Source: Psychrosphaera haliotis
GTDB taxonomy: Bacteria > Pseudomonadota > Gammaproteobacteria > Enterobacterales > Alteromonadaceae
NCBI RefSeq assembly: GCF_009728465.1
Contig: NZ_WOCD01000005.1
Location: 372,001-436,000 of the forward strand
DNA: 64,000 bases
Direction: 5' to 3'
Positions within the stretch are counted from its first letter, which is position 1. The number at the start of each line of letters is the position of its first letter. The notes under the pieces were generated by a model. That model saw only the letters and a program-made list of their open reading frames with translations, was not told the DNA's origin and did no database searches. This document shows, in pieces, positions 17,319-24,936 of the stretch. The position numbers and the translations under genes were made by a program.

Positions 17319-18140
17319 ATGAATAAAGTTACGAAATGGATTTTGAGTAGGCTGTTAAACAAGCCATGCCCTTTGCAAATACCTAGAACTGGAGAATCAG
17401 GAAAGCAAGTTAATTGCTACTCCATAAGCCTTTACGAAGGCGATGCTCCTATCATGTTAGTTAATTCTATTGAAGAAAATGGACTAAATGGTAATCACTT
17501 TGAAGGTGGTGGCTTCCGTACTGATGCTGTAATTCCTTTTTCACTTTATAGTGGCTTAAACTTACGAATTGAGCATTATCACGGATTAGTAACACATACA
17601 TATAATGGTGTTTGGGATTATATCCTTCATGAGTGGACTTGGTTTTATAAGCTGCAATCATTTTATGCTTTAGCAAAACATTCTGTTCCACAATATTTCT
17701 TCAACAAGAAAACCTTGCAACTCCCAAAGAGAATGAAGGTTTTAGAAAGTATTATTGCTAAACAATCAGAAGAACCTCATAAATCATTTTCATCGCTTGA
17801 TCTAATGAGTTATATGTATTCAATTAGGTGGTATTTACACCCACAGAAAACAGAGCTACGAAAGAAAATGGATTTGTATTTATCTTCTTTTGTTTCATCG
17901 GGTGAGTTGAAAAACCAAGGCGGTAGCTTTGACTTTATAATTACTGGCAAGGCTATTGCTACTCTAGAGCAGTACCAAATTGAAACAGCGAGAGCAAAGT
18001 CTGCAAAGTCTGCAAACTCTTGGATGCTGAGGCTTACGGCAATATTGGCTTTCTTTGCTGCTTTCCAATCGGGTTTAATTAAATCACCAGCCTGGATTGA
18101 CCTTGGTAAAATTTGGGAATGGCTAACAACGTACATGTAA
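17319..18140 (+). CDS. Uncharacterised protein with C-terminal membrane helix, cassette C10
   Basis: 273 residues, family not recognised. The N-terminal two thirds is soluble and rich in aromatic residues (LRIEHYHGLVTHTYNGVWDYI, EWTWFYKLQSFYAL). The region near 150-205 (SLDLMSYMYSIRWYLHPQKTELRKKMDLYLSSF) is helical and resembles a small winged-helix layout, and residues about 243-258 form one membrane helix. The stop codon lies in attC. A GAGGTGGC ribosome site precedes the ATG. Confidence 0.75.
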   Translation: MNKVTKWILSRLLNKPCPLQIPRTGESGKQVNCYSISLYEGDAPIMLVNSIEENGLNGNHFEGGGFRTDAVIPFSLYSGLNLRIEHYHGLVTHTYNGVWDYILHEWTWFYKLQSFYALAKHSVPQYFFNKKTLQLPKRMKVLESIIAKQSEEPHKSFSSLDLMSYMYSIRWYLHPQKTELRKKMDLYLSSFVSSGELKNQGGSFDFIITGKAIATLEQYQIETARAKSAKSANSWMLRLTAILAFFAAFQSGLIKSPAWIDLGKIWEWLTTYM

Positions 18141-18231
18141 CAAGTGGTTCAAGAGGGTCTCGTAATAGCTTGCTCGAGCCTTCGGCAAACATTTTAGCAA
18201 GCTAAACTCGCCTCTTAACCAGGCGTTATGT
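18135..18231. repeat. attC of C10
   Basis: Main attC type with one base missing in GCTAAACTCGCC; recombination point G18225/T18226. Confidence 0.92.
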
Positions 18232-18233
18232 TT

Positions 18234-18524
18234 TCAGAGAGCCCGGTGTACATCCATGCTTTTATGCAGAACTCGAATAATTACAATCTCTTCTCTTCCG
18301 AATTCTTTGTAATAAATTACATGGCTTCCTTGCGGTCTTTTTCTGTAGCCTTCTCTAATGTAGTCACAGGCATAACCTAGTTCAGGCTCTGCTGCAATTT
18401 GATGAAAGGCACTATCAAGTAATTTCAAATAGTCATTTCTCTGCTGCCTGCCCCAATTAAGTTGCGTGTAGCGAGCAATTTTTATTAAATCTGATTTAGC
18501 TTTTTTAGATAAATTAAATTTCAT
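18234..18524 (-). CDS. parE: ParE-type toxin, cassette C11
   Basis: 96 residues, RelE/ParE superfamily. From the ATG at 18524 it begins MKFNLSKKAKSDLIKIARYT, with the helical hairpin, the core GYACDYIREGYRKRP and the closing strands HVIYYKEFGREEIVIIRVLHKSMD typical of ParE, which poisons DNA gyrase. The start is one base after the antitoxin stop codon. The pair is on the strand opposite to the array, so it must use its own promoter. ParE stops 8 bp from the cassette edge. Confidence 0.88.
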   Translation of the reverse strand: MKFNLSKKAKSDLIKIARYTQLNWGRQQRNDYLKLLDSAFHQIAAEPELGYACDYIREGYRKRPQGSHVIYYKEFGREEIVIIRVLHKSMDVHRAL

Positions 18525-18525
18525 A

Positions 18526-18765
18526 TCAATGATTTTCTTTATCCAAGTCACTTAAGAGTGTGTCATATGAATAGTCAGCTATTCCGCTATTTTCTCCTTC
18601 AATCAACATATTTCTTAAATTGTTCATTTTCAATTCTTGATCTTCTAAAGCTCGTAAACCAGCCCTTAGAACTTCACTTGCAGATCCATACCGACCAGAC
18701 TCTAATTGTTGAGAAATAAATGAATCAAAATGTTCACCTAATGTAACACTTGTATTTTTCGCCAT
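18526..18765 (-). CDS. parD: ParD-type ribbon-helix-helix antitoxin, cassette C11
   Basis: 79 residues, neutralises ParE and represses its own promoter. It begins MAKNTSVTLGEHFDSFISQQLESGRYGSASEVLRAGLRALE, the typical ParD/CopG ribbon-helix-helix, followed by a toxin-binding acidic tail. The ATG at 18765 has a strong GGAGG ribosome site; the longer open frame upstream is not used. An inverted repeat lies just upstream. Confidence 0.9.
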   Translation of the reverse strand: MAKNTSVTLGEHFDSFISQQLESGRYGSASEVLRAGLRALEDQELKMNNLRNMLIEGENSGIADYSYDTLLSDLDKENH

Positions 18766-18776
18766 ACCAACCTCCA

Positions 18777-18803
18777 GTACCAATATTAAATATATTTTGG
18801 TAC
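18777..18803. promoter_or_regulatory. Probable ParD operator
   Basis: A 7-bp perfect inverted repeat GTACCAA / TTGGTAC separated by 13 A+T-rich bases, 12-38 bp upstream of the parD start. Position and symmetry fit autoregulation by the ribbon-helix-helix antitoxin. Confidence 0.6.
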
Positions 18804-18808
18804 CAAAA

Positions 18809-18909
18809 ACATAACAAGTCAATTAAGAAAGACAAAAAACAGTTGCCTCCTGCTCCGACGTCGCTAAAGTATATGCAACTATTTTTAGCTTCTTATTGAG
18901 GCGTTAGCT
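18809..18909. repeat. attC of C11
   Basis: Second attC type variant (AACAAGTCAATTAAGAAAGAC, pair AGTTGC / GCAACT, ending TTGAGGCGTTAGC), very like that of the CcdAB cassette C22. Confidence 0.88.
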
Positions 18910-18931
18910 TTACATAAGGATATTCGAGCAC

Positions 18932-20158
18932 ATGCGAACAAGTCGAGTTTTTGGTGAAAGAGAGCTTAGTGATTTTCTCGAAGCATCTAAATCCAATGTT
19001 TTATCATCAATGGAATCACTAAAAGATGACTATATTCTTAATGTAAACGAAAGCGACTACATTGCGCATAAACTCTCAGAAGCGGTCATTGAGCAATTAG
19101 AAATACATGAAGATCAAATTTATGCTTCCTCGTCTGAAAGAATGATTCCCGCAGAACACTTCCCTAGCTCACTTCATGTTTACTCTGGTAAATCTTATAA
19201 GAAAGATGTTATTAAATTCCATGTTCCAATAAGCGGAAATATTCAATTATTACACTGTGTGCCAAGTACTAGCCTTATGTGGTCAATGAACATAGAAGTA
19301 AATGGAAATGAATTCTGTTTTGAAATAATTAACTTTTTTAATGACCCTGAGAGCATTGTTAGAGAAAAAGATGCAAACCTTAAAAGTATCATGCAACAAC
19401 TAGCTCATGTTCAACGAGATGTAGAGCGCTTTAACTCTAGTCTTGAGACACAAATTAAATCAGCGTTTGAATCAAATAAAAGTAGAGTTAGAGCAAAGTC
19501 AGGTGTTTTAGCTTCATTGGGTGTACCCATAAAAAAGACTTCTGAAACATCACCAACCTTTGCCGTTCCTGCTCCGCAGAAACGAAAAAAGGTTATCCTA
19601 AATAAGCCTGAAGTCAATGAAGTAGGATATAGCCCAGAGCCAAGCTTAGACCAATCAGTATATAACGATATCCTTCAGATGATTCACGATGTAGGCAAAG
19701 AGTTTGAACGTTTACCAAGTCTATATGCACAAAAGGAGGAAGAGCATTTAAGGGATCACTTTCTAATGATGCTTGAACCAAATTTCAATGGTTCTGCGAC
19801 TGGCGAAACTTTTAACAAAACGGGAAAAACAGATATTCTTTTGCGCTATGAAAATACTAATGTATTTATTGGTGAGTGTAAGTTTTGGAAAGGCCAAAAA
19901 AGCTTTCTAGCGACTATAAGCCAATTGTTGGGTTACCTGACTTGGCGAGATTCAAAGGCTGCTGTAATTATGTTTGTACCAAACAAAGATTTCAGTAGTG
20001 CAGTTGACGTTGCCAAATCATCAGTTAATGAACATGAAAACTTTATTAAGTTTGTAAACGAAAAAGATGAAACATGGTTCAATTACGAGTTTCATCTAAA
20101 CGGTGACAGAAATAGAACAGTAAAGATTGCTGTCATGCTTTATCACACACCAAGGTAA
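18932..20158 (+). CDS. Protein with C-terminal PD-(D/E)XK nuclease-like domain, cassette C12
   Basis: 408 residues, largest cassette gene. Residues about 1-170 form a mixed helical and strand domain I do not recognise, followed by a predicted coiled segment and a charged linker (about 175-225). The C-terminal part (about 240-405) has the restriction-endonuclease pattern: HLRDHFLMMLEPN, then KTGKTDILLRYENTNVFIGECKFW, giving the catalytic series D (in GKTDI) and E-x-K (in GECKFW). Such domains with long N-terminal sensors are frequent in anti-phage genes, but this gene is not one I can name. AAGGA lies upstream of the ATG. Confidence 0.8.
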   Translation: MRTSRVFGERELSDFLEASKSNVLSSMESLKDDYILNVNESDYIAHKLSEAVIEQLEIHEDQIYASSSERMIPAEHFPSSLHVYSGKSYKKDVIKFHVPISGNIQLLHCVPSTSLMWSMNIEVNGNEFCFEIINFFNDPESIVREKDANLKSIMQQLAHVQRDVERFNSSLETQIKSAFESNKSRVRAKSGVLASLGVPIKKTSETSPTFAVPAPQKRKKVILNKPEVNEVGYSPEPSLDQSVYNDILQMIHDVGKEFERLPSLYAQKEEEHLRDHFLMMLEPNFNGSATGETFNKTGKTDILLRYENTNVFIGECKFWKGQKSFLATISQLLGYLTWRDSKAAVIMFVPNKDFSSAVDVAKSSVNEHENFIKFVNEKDETWFNYEFHLNGDRNRTVKIAVMLYHTPR

Positions 20159-20258
20159 AGCTAACAAGTTGCTCAAAAGGACAAAAAACAGTTGGCTTTT
20201 TGCTCCTTCGTCGCTAATTTTAGCCAACAATTTTTCGCCTCTTAGCAAGGCGTTAGCT
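20159..20258. repeat. attC of C12
   Basis: Second attC type (AACAAGTTGCTCAAAAGGAC, pair AGTTGGCT / AGCCAAC, ending GCAAGGCGTTAGC); starts right after the gene's stop codon. Confidence 0.9.
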
Positions 20259-20272
20259 TTACAAGGATAGTC

Positions 20273-20764
20273 ATGTATCAACAGAGATATTGGAACCAAC
20301 TCAAAGAATTAAAAGTGCATGTTTATTATGTTCAAGGCTACGCGGTCAAACAAAATAAATATGATCAAATGATTAATATATTTCTAGCTATAACTTCTTC
20401 AACAAGTATAGCTGCGTGGGCATTATGGGAAGACTACCAATTTGTTTGGGCTTTAATTATTGCAGTGTCACAAGTAATAACCGCCATTAAACCTTTACTT
20501 CCATTCAAAAAAAGATTGTCAGCGTTGAATAAATTAGCCGATATGCTCTCGTTGATAGCGCTAAAAGCGGAACGAGATTGGTACTTTGTCGCTGAGGGAA
20601 AATTGACTGAAGAGGTAATTCATACAAAATGGGCTGATTTGAAAGACGATGCACTTTCTGCAGAAAACAAGTGCTTGAAAGGAATAACTTTACCTAAAGA
20701 TAAAGCAGTTCTTACCGCAGCCGAGACTGAAACTGATGTATATTTAAATTCAACATACTATTAA
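20273..20764 (+). CDS. SLATT-like two-helix membrane protein, cassette C13
   Basis: 163 residues. An N-terminal amphipathic helix (residues 1-32) leads to two closely spaced membrane helices (about 34-52 and 57-74), then a long helical C-terminal part (KKRLSALNKLADMLSLIALKAERDWYFVAEGKLTEEVIHTKW). This layout is that of SLATT-type proteins, thought to be membrane effectors in nucleotide-signalling conflict systems; the assignment is by layout only. A second tiny gene follows after 11 bp in the same cassette. AAGGAT precedes the ATG. Confidence 0.7.
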   Translation: MYQQRYWNQLKELKVHVYYVQGYAVKQNKYDQMINIFLAITSSTSIAAWALWEDYQFVWALIIAVSQVITAIKPLLPFKKRLSALNKLADMLSLIALKAERDWYFVAEGKLTEEVIHTKWADLKDDALSAENKCLKGITLPKDKAVLTAAETETDVYLNSTYY

Positions 20765-20775
20765 GGAAATATACT

Positions 20776-20913
20776 ATGACAAAATCCCAAAACAATACCC
20801 CAAAACTAACGGGACAAAGTAGTACTGATGCAAAAAATAGACAATTGCCACCGTCATCAACTAGAACACCAATGCCGAAAGTAAAACCACCAGAACAAAA
20901 GCAAGGGAAGTAA
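20776..20913 (+). CDS. 45-residue Pro/Gln-rich peptide, cassette C13
   Basis: Reads from an ATG at 20776 to a TAA at 20911-20913, with AAGGAA eight bases upstream. The product is polar and apparently disordered (TKSQNNTPKLTGQSSTDAK, then PPSSTRTPMPKVKPPEQKQG), basic at the C-terminus, without cysteine or membrane segment. Its tight spacing to the SLATT-like gene and strong ribosome site argue that it is real and acts with it. No family known to me. Confidence 0.65.
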   Translation: MTKSQNNTPKLTGQSSTDAKNRQLPPSSTRTPMPKVKPPEQKQGK

Positions 20914-20917
20914 TTAA

Positions 20918-21015
20918 AGCTAACAAGTGGTTAAAGAAGGTCTCGTAAAAGCTTGCTCGAGCCTTCGGCAAACATTATAGCAAGCTAAAACTCGCCTCTT
21001 AACCAGGCGTTAGCA
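20918..21015. repeat. attC of C13
   Basis: Main attC type with TTAAAGAAGG in place of TTCAAGAGGG, as in the IS-interrupted site of C25; recombination point G21009/T21010. Confidence 0.92.
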
Positions 21016-21029
21016 TTACAAGGAAGTAG

Positions 21030-21446
21030 TTGCACATCATGAGAATTTTTTTACAAATAGTAATTTTAATTACCTCTATAGTGACTGTGTTCGTTTATGC
21101 GTATAACCAAGGATTAAAAGATGCTGGTGCTGATATGCTATTTGTTGATGCATCGATAAATTTCGTCGCTTTAAAATCATTGCGTGAAAACGGCAAAGAG
21201 AAAACCATTTCATTTTTGGAGAGCAATTTAGATTCATCTATTGAAATTAATCGCAATTTGGTTGAGTCACGTTCAATTTACTTTGATTATATAAACCTTC
21301 AGTTCCCAGTGAATCATCGCTATTATGAACATATGTTGCAGTATCGTTTGAAATATCCAGTTGAAAAAAGTGCATATCCAACGGATAAGAACCTGTCTTG
21401 GTTGATAAGTAATGCTAACAAGCGCCTTAACTCCGACAATGATTAG
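21030..21446 (+). CDS. Uncharacterised N-terminally anchored protein, cassette C14
   Basis: 138 residues: one N-terminal membrane helix (about residues 4-22), then a soluble helical domain (DMLFVDASINFVALKSLRENGKEKTISFLESNLDSSIEINR). Family not recognised; the general look is of small inner-membrane-anchored periplasmic proteins. The last residues (NANKRLNSDND) are encoded by attC. AAGGAAG lies upstream; the exact start (21030 or the ATG at 21039) is open. Confidence 0.65.
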   Translation: MHIMRIFLQIVILITSIVTVFVYAYNQGLKDAGADMLFVDASINFVALKSLRENGKEKTISFLESNLDSSIEINRNLVESRSIYFDYINLQFPVNHRYYEHMLQYRLKYPVEKSAYPTDKNLSWLISNANKRLNSDND

Positions 21447-21514
21447 TCGTCATGGTTTTGGCAAACATCGCAAAAAGCCATGCCAACACATTGCGTGTTA
21501 GGCGGGCGTTAACT
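21413..21514. repeat. attC of C14
   Basis: A third attC sequence type (AACAAGCGCCTTAACTCCGAC, arms CATGGTTTTGGC / GCCATG, ending GTTAGGCGGGCGTTAAC); recombination point G21508/T21509. Confidence 0.82.
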
Positions 21515-21995
21515 TCACGTAAAATTATGCAATATAATTAATCTGTCGCAATATATTAGTGTCATTAGATTAATGTCCCCTTTTCTCTTTATTCTGAGTT
21601 TTTAAGTCTACTTTGAAACGCTATTGGCCAGTATCACAAAACGCCAAGCCTAGCCGCTTGGCTATTGAAAGTTCAAATAAATAAGAACCTTCAGCAAGGC
21701 TTGAATTAGTTTCAACAAATGTCCCTTAAGGTTGTTAAGGATTTTGGGGCTTTTTTCTTTTAGTACTTACTATCGCCGCGCTCATGGCTTGGCTTATCAA
21801 CTATTTGAGTAGTAGGCCTTCGGTTTTCTGAGTAAATAGACGTTTGATTTAGAAAGGTATTTAGGTAAAGTGGTTTTCTGAATATTCAACGTTGGCTAGT
21901 GATAGTTAACAAGTGGTTCAAGAGGGTCTCGTAAAAGCTTGCTCGAGCCTTCGGCAAACAGTTTAGCAAGCTAAAACTCGCCTCTTAACCAGGCG
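21509..21995. repeat. Cassette C15: non-coding unit B, copy 5
   Basis: 487 bp, no gene; first of three consecutive B units, and again the left edge is exactly TTAACTTCACGTAAAAT although the preceding attC is of another type. Confidence 0.9.
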
Positions 21996-22001
21996 TTAAC
22001 T
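21904..22001. repeat. attC of C15
   Basis: Main attC type; recombination point G21995/T21996. Confidence 0.92.
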
Positions 22002-22476
22002 TCACGTAAAACTCTGCAACATAATTAATCTGTCGCAATATATTGGTGTCATTAAATTAGAGTCCCCTTTTCTCTTTATTCTGAGTTCCTGCTTTGTAAA
22101 TCTATTGGCCAGTATCACGAAACGCCAAGCCTAGCCGCTTGGCTATTGAAAGTTCAAATCAACAAGAACGTTCAGCAAGGTTTGAATTAGTTTCAACAAG
22201 TTATGTTTAAAATTACTAACGGTTTTGGAGCTTTTTTCTTTTAGTACTTACCATCGCCGCGCTCATGGCTTGGCTTCTCAACTATTCGAGTAGTAGGCCT
22301 TCGGTTTTCTGAATAAATAGACGTTTGATTTAGAAAGGTATTTAGGTAAAGTAGTTTTCTGAATATTAAACGTTGGCTAGTGATAGTTAACAAGTGGTTC
22401 AAGAGGGTCTCGTAAAAGCTTGCACGAGCCTTCGGCAAACAGTCTAGCAAGCTAAAACTCGCCTCTTAACCAGGCG
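21996..22476. repeat. Cassette C16: non-coding unit B, copy 6
   Basis: 481 bp, no convincing gene. A 69-codon minus-strand frame is open here only because CGTTGA, a stop in other copies, reads CGTTTA. Confidence 0.9.
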
Positions 22477-22482
22477 TTAACT
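22385..22482. repeat. attC of C16
   Basis: Main attC type with GCACGAGCC in the centre; recombination point G22476/T22477. Confidence 0.92.
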
Positions 22483-22964
22483 TCACGTAAAATTCTGCAA
22501 TATAATTAATCTGTCGCAATATATTGGTGTCATTAAATTAAAGTCCCCATTTCTCTCTATTCTGAATTTTTGAGTCTGCTTTAAAAAGTTATTTGCCAAT
22601 ATCACGAAACGCCAAGCCTAGCCGCTTGGCTATTGAAAGTTCAAATTAATAAGAACGTTCAGCAAGGTTTAAATTAGTTTCAACTTCTGTTGCTTAAAGT
22701 TGCTAACGGTTTTGGGACTTTTATCTTTTGGTACTTACTATCGCCGCGCTCATGGCTTGGCTTATCAACTATTCGAGTAGTAGGCCTTCGGTTTTCTGAA
22801 CAATTAGCGAGTTGATTTAGAAAGGAAATTAGGTAAAGTGGTTTTCTATTAATTTCAACGTTGGCTAGTGATAGTTAACAAGTGGTTCAAGAGGGTCTCG
22901 TAAAAGCTTGCTCGAGCCTTCGGCAAACATTATAGCAAGCTAAAACTCGCCTCTTAACCAGGCG
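22477..22964. repeat. Cassette C17: non-coding unit B, copy 7
   Basis: 488 bp, no gene; third consecutive B unit, placed directly before the DUF6882-like cassette C18. Confidence 0.9.
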
Positions 22965-22970
22965 TTATAC
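22873..22970. repeat. attC of C17
   Basis: Main attC type; recombination point G22964/T22965. Confidence 0.92.
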
Positions 22971-22983
22971 CTACTGGGAAAGT

Positions 22984-23493
22984 ATGAAGAAGCTCATAGC
23001 ATCAATATTTAGTTTATTTGCATCTGGCGCCAATGCTTCAGATGATTGGGTGGGTTTTGTCACAACTGCTCATAACTCTCTGTCAGAAAAGCAAGAGTCG
23101 ATTATGGCTGAGTATAAAATCGGAGAGCATGAACGATTCGACTGGGATCAAGAGAATGGAACTTTGGTGTTTTCCAACGACGGTAAGCCAGTAGTTATTG
23201 CTAAAGTACAATTCGTAGGCTCCGTTTCTACTAAGTCTGATACTTGGCTTTGGTCTTGGGCGAACAACACAATTTTAGACAATGTAAAAGACCAAATGCA
23301 TAAAGTGAAAGAGTATGGTGTATCTAAAAATTATGAAGCTCTCATCAATGAAAAATGGTCTGCCGATGAGGTAGATGGTTGGGAAATGACTTCAATCACA
23401 AGTTACCTTTTAAATGCTAAAGGCGCTTACAGAACTACTGATAAAACTGGTTTTACTTATATGGTAATTACAGACATCCATTGGGTAAAGTAG
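22984..23493 (+). CDS. DUF6882-like protein, cassette C18
   Basis: 169 residues. The N-terminus looks like a short signal peptide (MKKLIASIFSLFASGANAS). The body carries FDWDQENGTLVFSNDGKPVVIAKVQFVGS and the tryptophan-rich TWLWSWANNTIL followed by the VKEYG segment, a pattern I associate with DUF6882 proteins; function unknown. The cassette edge is 19 bp before the ATG and CTGGGAAAG supplies a weak ribosome site. Confidence 0.72.
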   Translation: MKKLIASIFSLFASGANASDDWVGFVTTAHNSLSEKQESIMAEYKIGEHERFDWDQENGTLVFSNDGKPVVIAKVQFVGSVSTKSDTWLWSWANNTILDNVKDQMHKVKEYGVSKNYEALINEKWSADEVDGWEMTSITSYLLNAKGAYRTTDKTGFTYMVITDIHWVK

Positions 23494-23595
23494 GTATAAC
23501 AAGTGCCTAAACCTAAGGACGCAAAACAGCAGGCTTGCGCTCCTTCGTCGCTAATTTTAGCCTGCTATTTCGCGCCGGTTAGGCAAGCGTTAGGG
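23494..23595. repeat. attC of C18
   Basis: Second attC type variant (AACAAGTGCCTAAACCTAAGGAC, pair CAGCAGGCT / AGCCTGCT, ending GGTTAGGCAAGCGTTAGG). Confidence 0.88.
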
Positions 23596-23599
23596 GCCT

Positions 23600-24076
23600 A
23601 TGAAGATTGTCTTCGCATTTCTGGCAGCCATACTTTTACCAGCATTATTAATTACTGCTTGGTACTTGTATGGTCAATTTGTTACTTTCGAGCATGATGA
23701 TCCTTATATCTGGGTGCGTACGCGAGGCTTTCTAGCTATCTGTATTACAGTTTCAGCTGGCTTTGTTGTGTTTTTAGGACTTCCTACTTACTTTCTGTTA
23801 CGTAAGCTTAATTCGGTTAATTGGTGGGCTACTTTAATTTCAGGCTTTGTTTTAGGAGCTATACCAATGGCAATTTTCACATGGCCGCTAAGGTATCCTG
23901 AAATGAAAACATCAGCTTCGGTAAATGGTGTAAAAACTATGATTGATGGCGTGCCCACTTTAGATGGTTGGTTACAGTTTTTACAAGGTGTATCATTTTT
24001 AGGTGTATGTGGCATGGTAGGAGCATTAGCTTTCTGGCTGGCAGCCCCTAACAAGCCACTCAAGCAGGACAAATAA
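23600..24076 (+). CDS. Four-helix membrane protein of unknown function, cassette C19
   Basis: 158 residues with membrane helices near residues 4-25, 42-65, 75-95 and 130-148. Family not recognised. Its C-terminus PNKPLKQDK is encoded by attC and nearly equals that of the C9 protein. AGGGG lies just before the ATG at 23600, ten bp from the cassette edge, so translation may depend on a transcript from outside. Confidence 0.72.
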   Translation: MKIVFAFLAAILLPALLITAWYLYGQFVTFEHDDPYIWVRTRGFLAICITVSAGFVVFLGLPTYFLLRKLNSVNWWATLISGFVLGAIPMAIFTWPLRYPEMKTSASVNGVKTMIDGVPTLDGWLQFLQGVSFLGVCGMVGALAFWLAAPNKPLKQDK

Positions 24077-24142
24077 CAGTTGGTTTTGCTCCTGCGTCGC
24101 AATTATAACCAACTATTTTTGCCTCTTAGTGGGGCGTTATAG
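24046..24142. repeat. attC of C19
   Basis: Second attC type, closest to that of C9 (AACAAGCCACTCAAGCAGGAC); overlaps the gene by 31 bp. Confidence 0.9.
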
Positions 24143-24167
24143 CTCTCAATTCCTTCACTTGTCTTTG

Positions 24168-24182
24168 TACGCAATTTGCGTA
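24168..24182. promoter_or_regulatory. Probable HigA operator
   Basis: A 15-bp palindrome TACGCAA-T-TTGCGTA ends 10 bp before the toxin start, with a GTATAC just after it resembling a -10 element. It fits autoregulation of the toxin-antitoxin pair. Confidence 0.6.
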
Positions 24183-24192
24183 TACTTGGCTG

Positions 24193-24525
24193 ATGAAAAG
24201 TATTTTTATTGAATCATCCATTTTTGAAAAGTGGAGAAATGATTATCTATCAGAGGAAGATTTTCGACTTTTCCAAGCTGAGTTAATGTCAAATCCAAAG
24301 GCTGGCGATGTTATTCAAGGCACTGGCGGCCTAAGAAAAATTAGAGTCGCTAGCAAAAGAAAAGGGAAGCGTGGAGGTGCTAGAGTTATCTATTACTTTT
24401 TAGATCACAAGCACCGCTTTTATCTTTTGACTATATATGCAAAGAACGAAGTGTCTGATTTAACATCGGAACAAAAGAAACAACTAAAATCCTTTATGGA
24501 GGCATGGCGCAATGAGCAATCGTAA
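24193..24525 (+). CDS. higB: HigB-type RelE-superfamily toxin, cassette C20
   Basis: 110 residues. Segments GDVIQGTGGLRKIRVASKRKGKRGGARVIYYF and FYLLTIYAKNEVSDLTSEQKKQL are the hallmarks of HigB-2/RelE toxins, ribosome-dependent mRNA nucleases. The toxin gene comes first, as is typical of HigBA, and overlaps the antitoxin gene by 14 bp. A palindromic operator lies directly upstream, so the cassette has its own promoter. Confidence 0.9.
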   Translation: MKSIFIESSIFEKWRNDYLSEEDFRLFQAELMSNPKAGDVIQGTGGLRKIRVASKRKGKRGGARVIYYFLDHKHRFYLLTIYAKNEVSDLTSEQKKQLKSFMEAWRNEQS

Positions 24526-24826
24526 CTTATTTAATGAATTAAGCTCTGCATTACTAGAGGCTAAAGAGCACTCAAAAGGTAAACTGACTTTAAAAAATCA
24601 TGAAGTTAATGATATAACTGACTTAAATATATCACCAGACGAAATTGTAAACCTTCGAGAGCAATTTAATATGTCTAGAGGTGTATTTGCCCACTTACTT
24701 CACACTTCATCTCGCACATTGGAAAACTGGGAACAAGGCCGAAGTGCTCCAAATGGACAAGCTGTTACGCTTTTGAAATTAGTGCAAAGGCATCCTGAAA
24801 CACTCTCCCATATTGCAGAGCTATAA
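24512..24826 (+). CDS. higA: HigA-type XRE antitoxin, cassette C20
   Basis: 104 residues. The C-terminal half is an XRE helix-turn-helix (VNLREQFNMSRGVFAHLLHTSSRTLENWEQGRSAPNG), with the N-terminal part supplying toxin binding. It neutralises HigB and represses the operon. GGAGGC lies just upstream of the ATG, inside the toxin gene. Confidence 0.9.
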   Translation: MSNRNLFNELSSALLEAKEHSKGKLTLKNHEVNDITDLNISPDEIVNLREQFNMSRGVFAHLLHTSSRTLENWEQGRSAPNGQAVTLLKLVQRHPETLSHIAEL

Positions 24827-24919
24827 CAAGGCGTTTAAGAGAGTCTCGTCACGGCTTGCCGGGCTCCTGCGTCACTAAGTTTAGCAAGCCTAAACTCGCT
24901 CCTTAACGGAGCGTTAGCT
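24821..24919. repeat. attC of C20
   Basis: Variant site (AACAAGGCGTTTAAGAGAGTCTCG, pair GGCTTGC / GCAAGCC, ending ACGGAGCGTTAGC), related to the main type; recombination point G24913/T24914. Confidence 0.88.
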
Positions 24920-24936
24920 TTCAAGGATGAACCATC

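Noticed and set aside
22241-22450. 69-codon minus-strand frame in B cassette C16 (also 27095-27304 in C23)
   Set aside because: The frame is open only in copies where CGTTGA became CGTTTA; most other copies have a stop there. Not conserved, so treated as chance.
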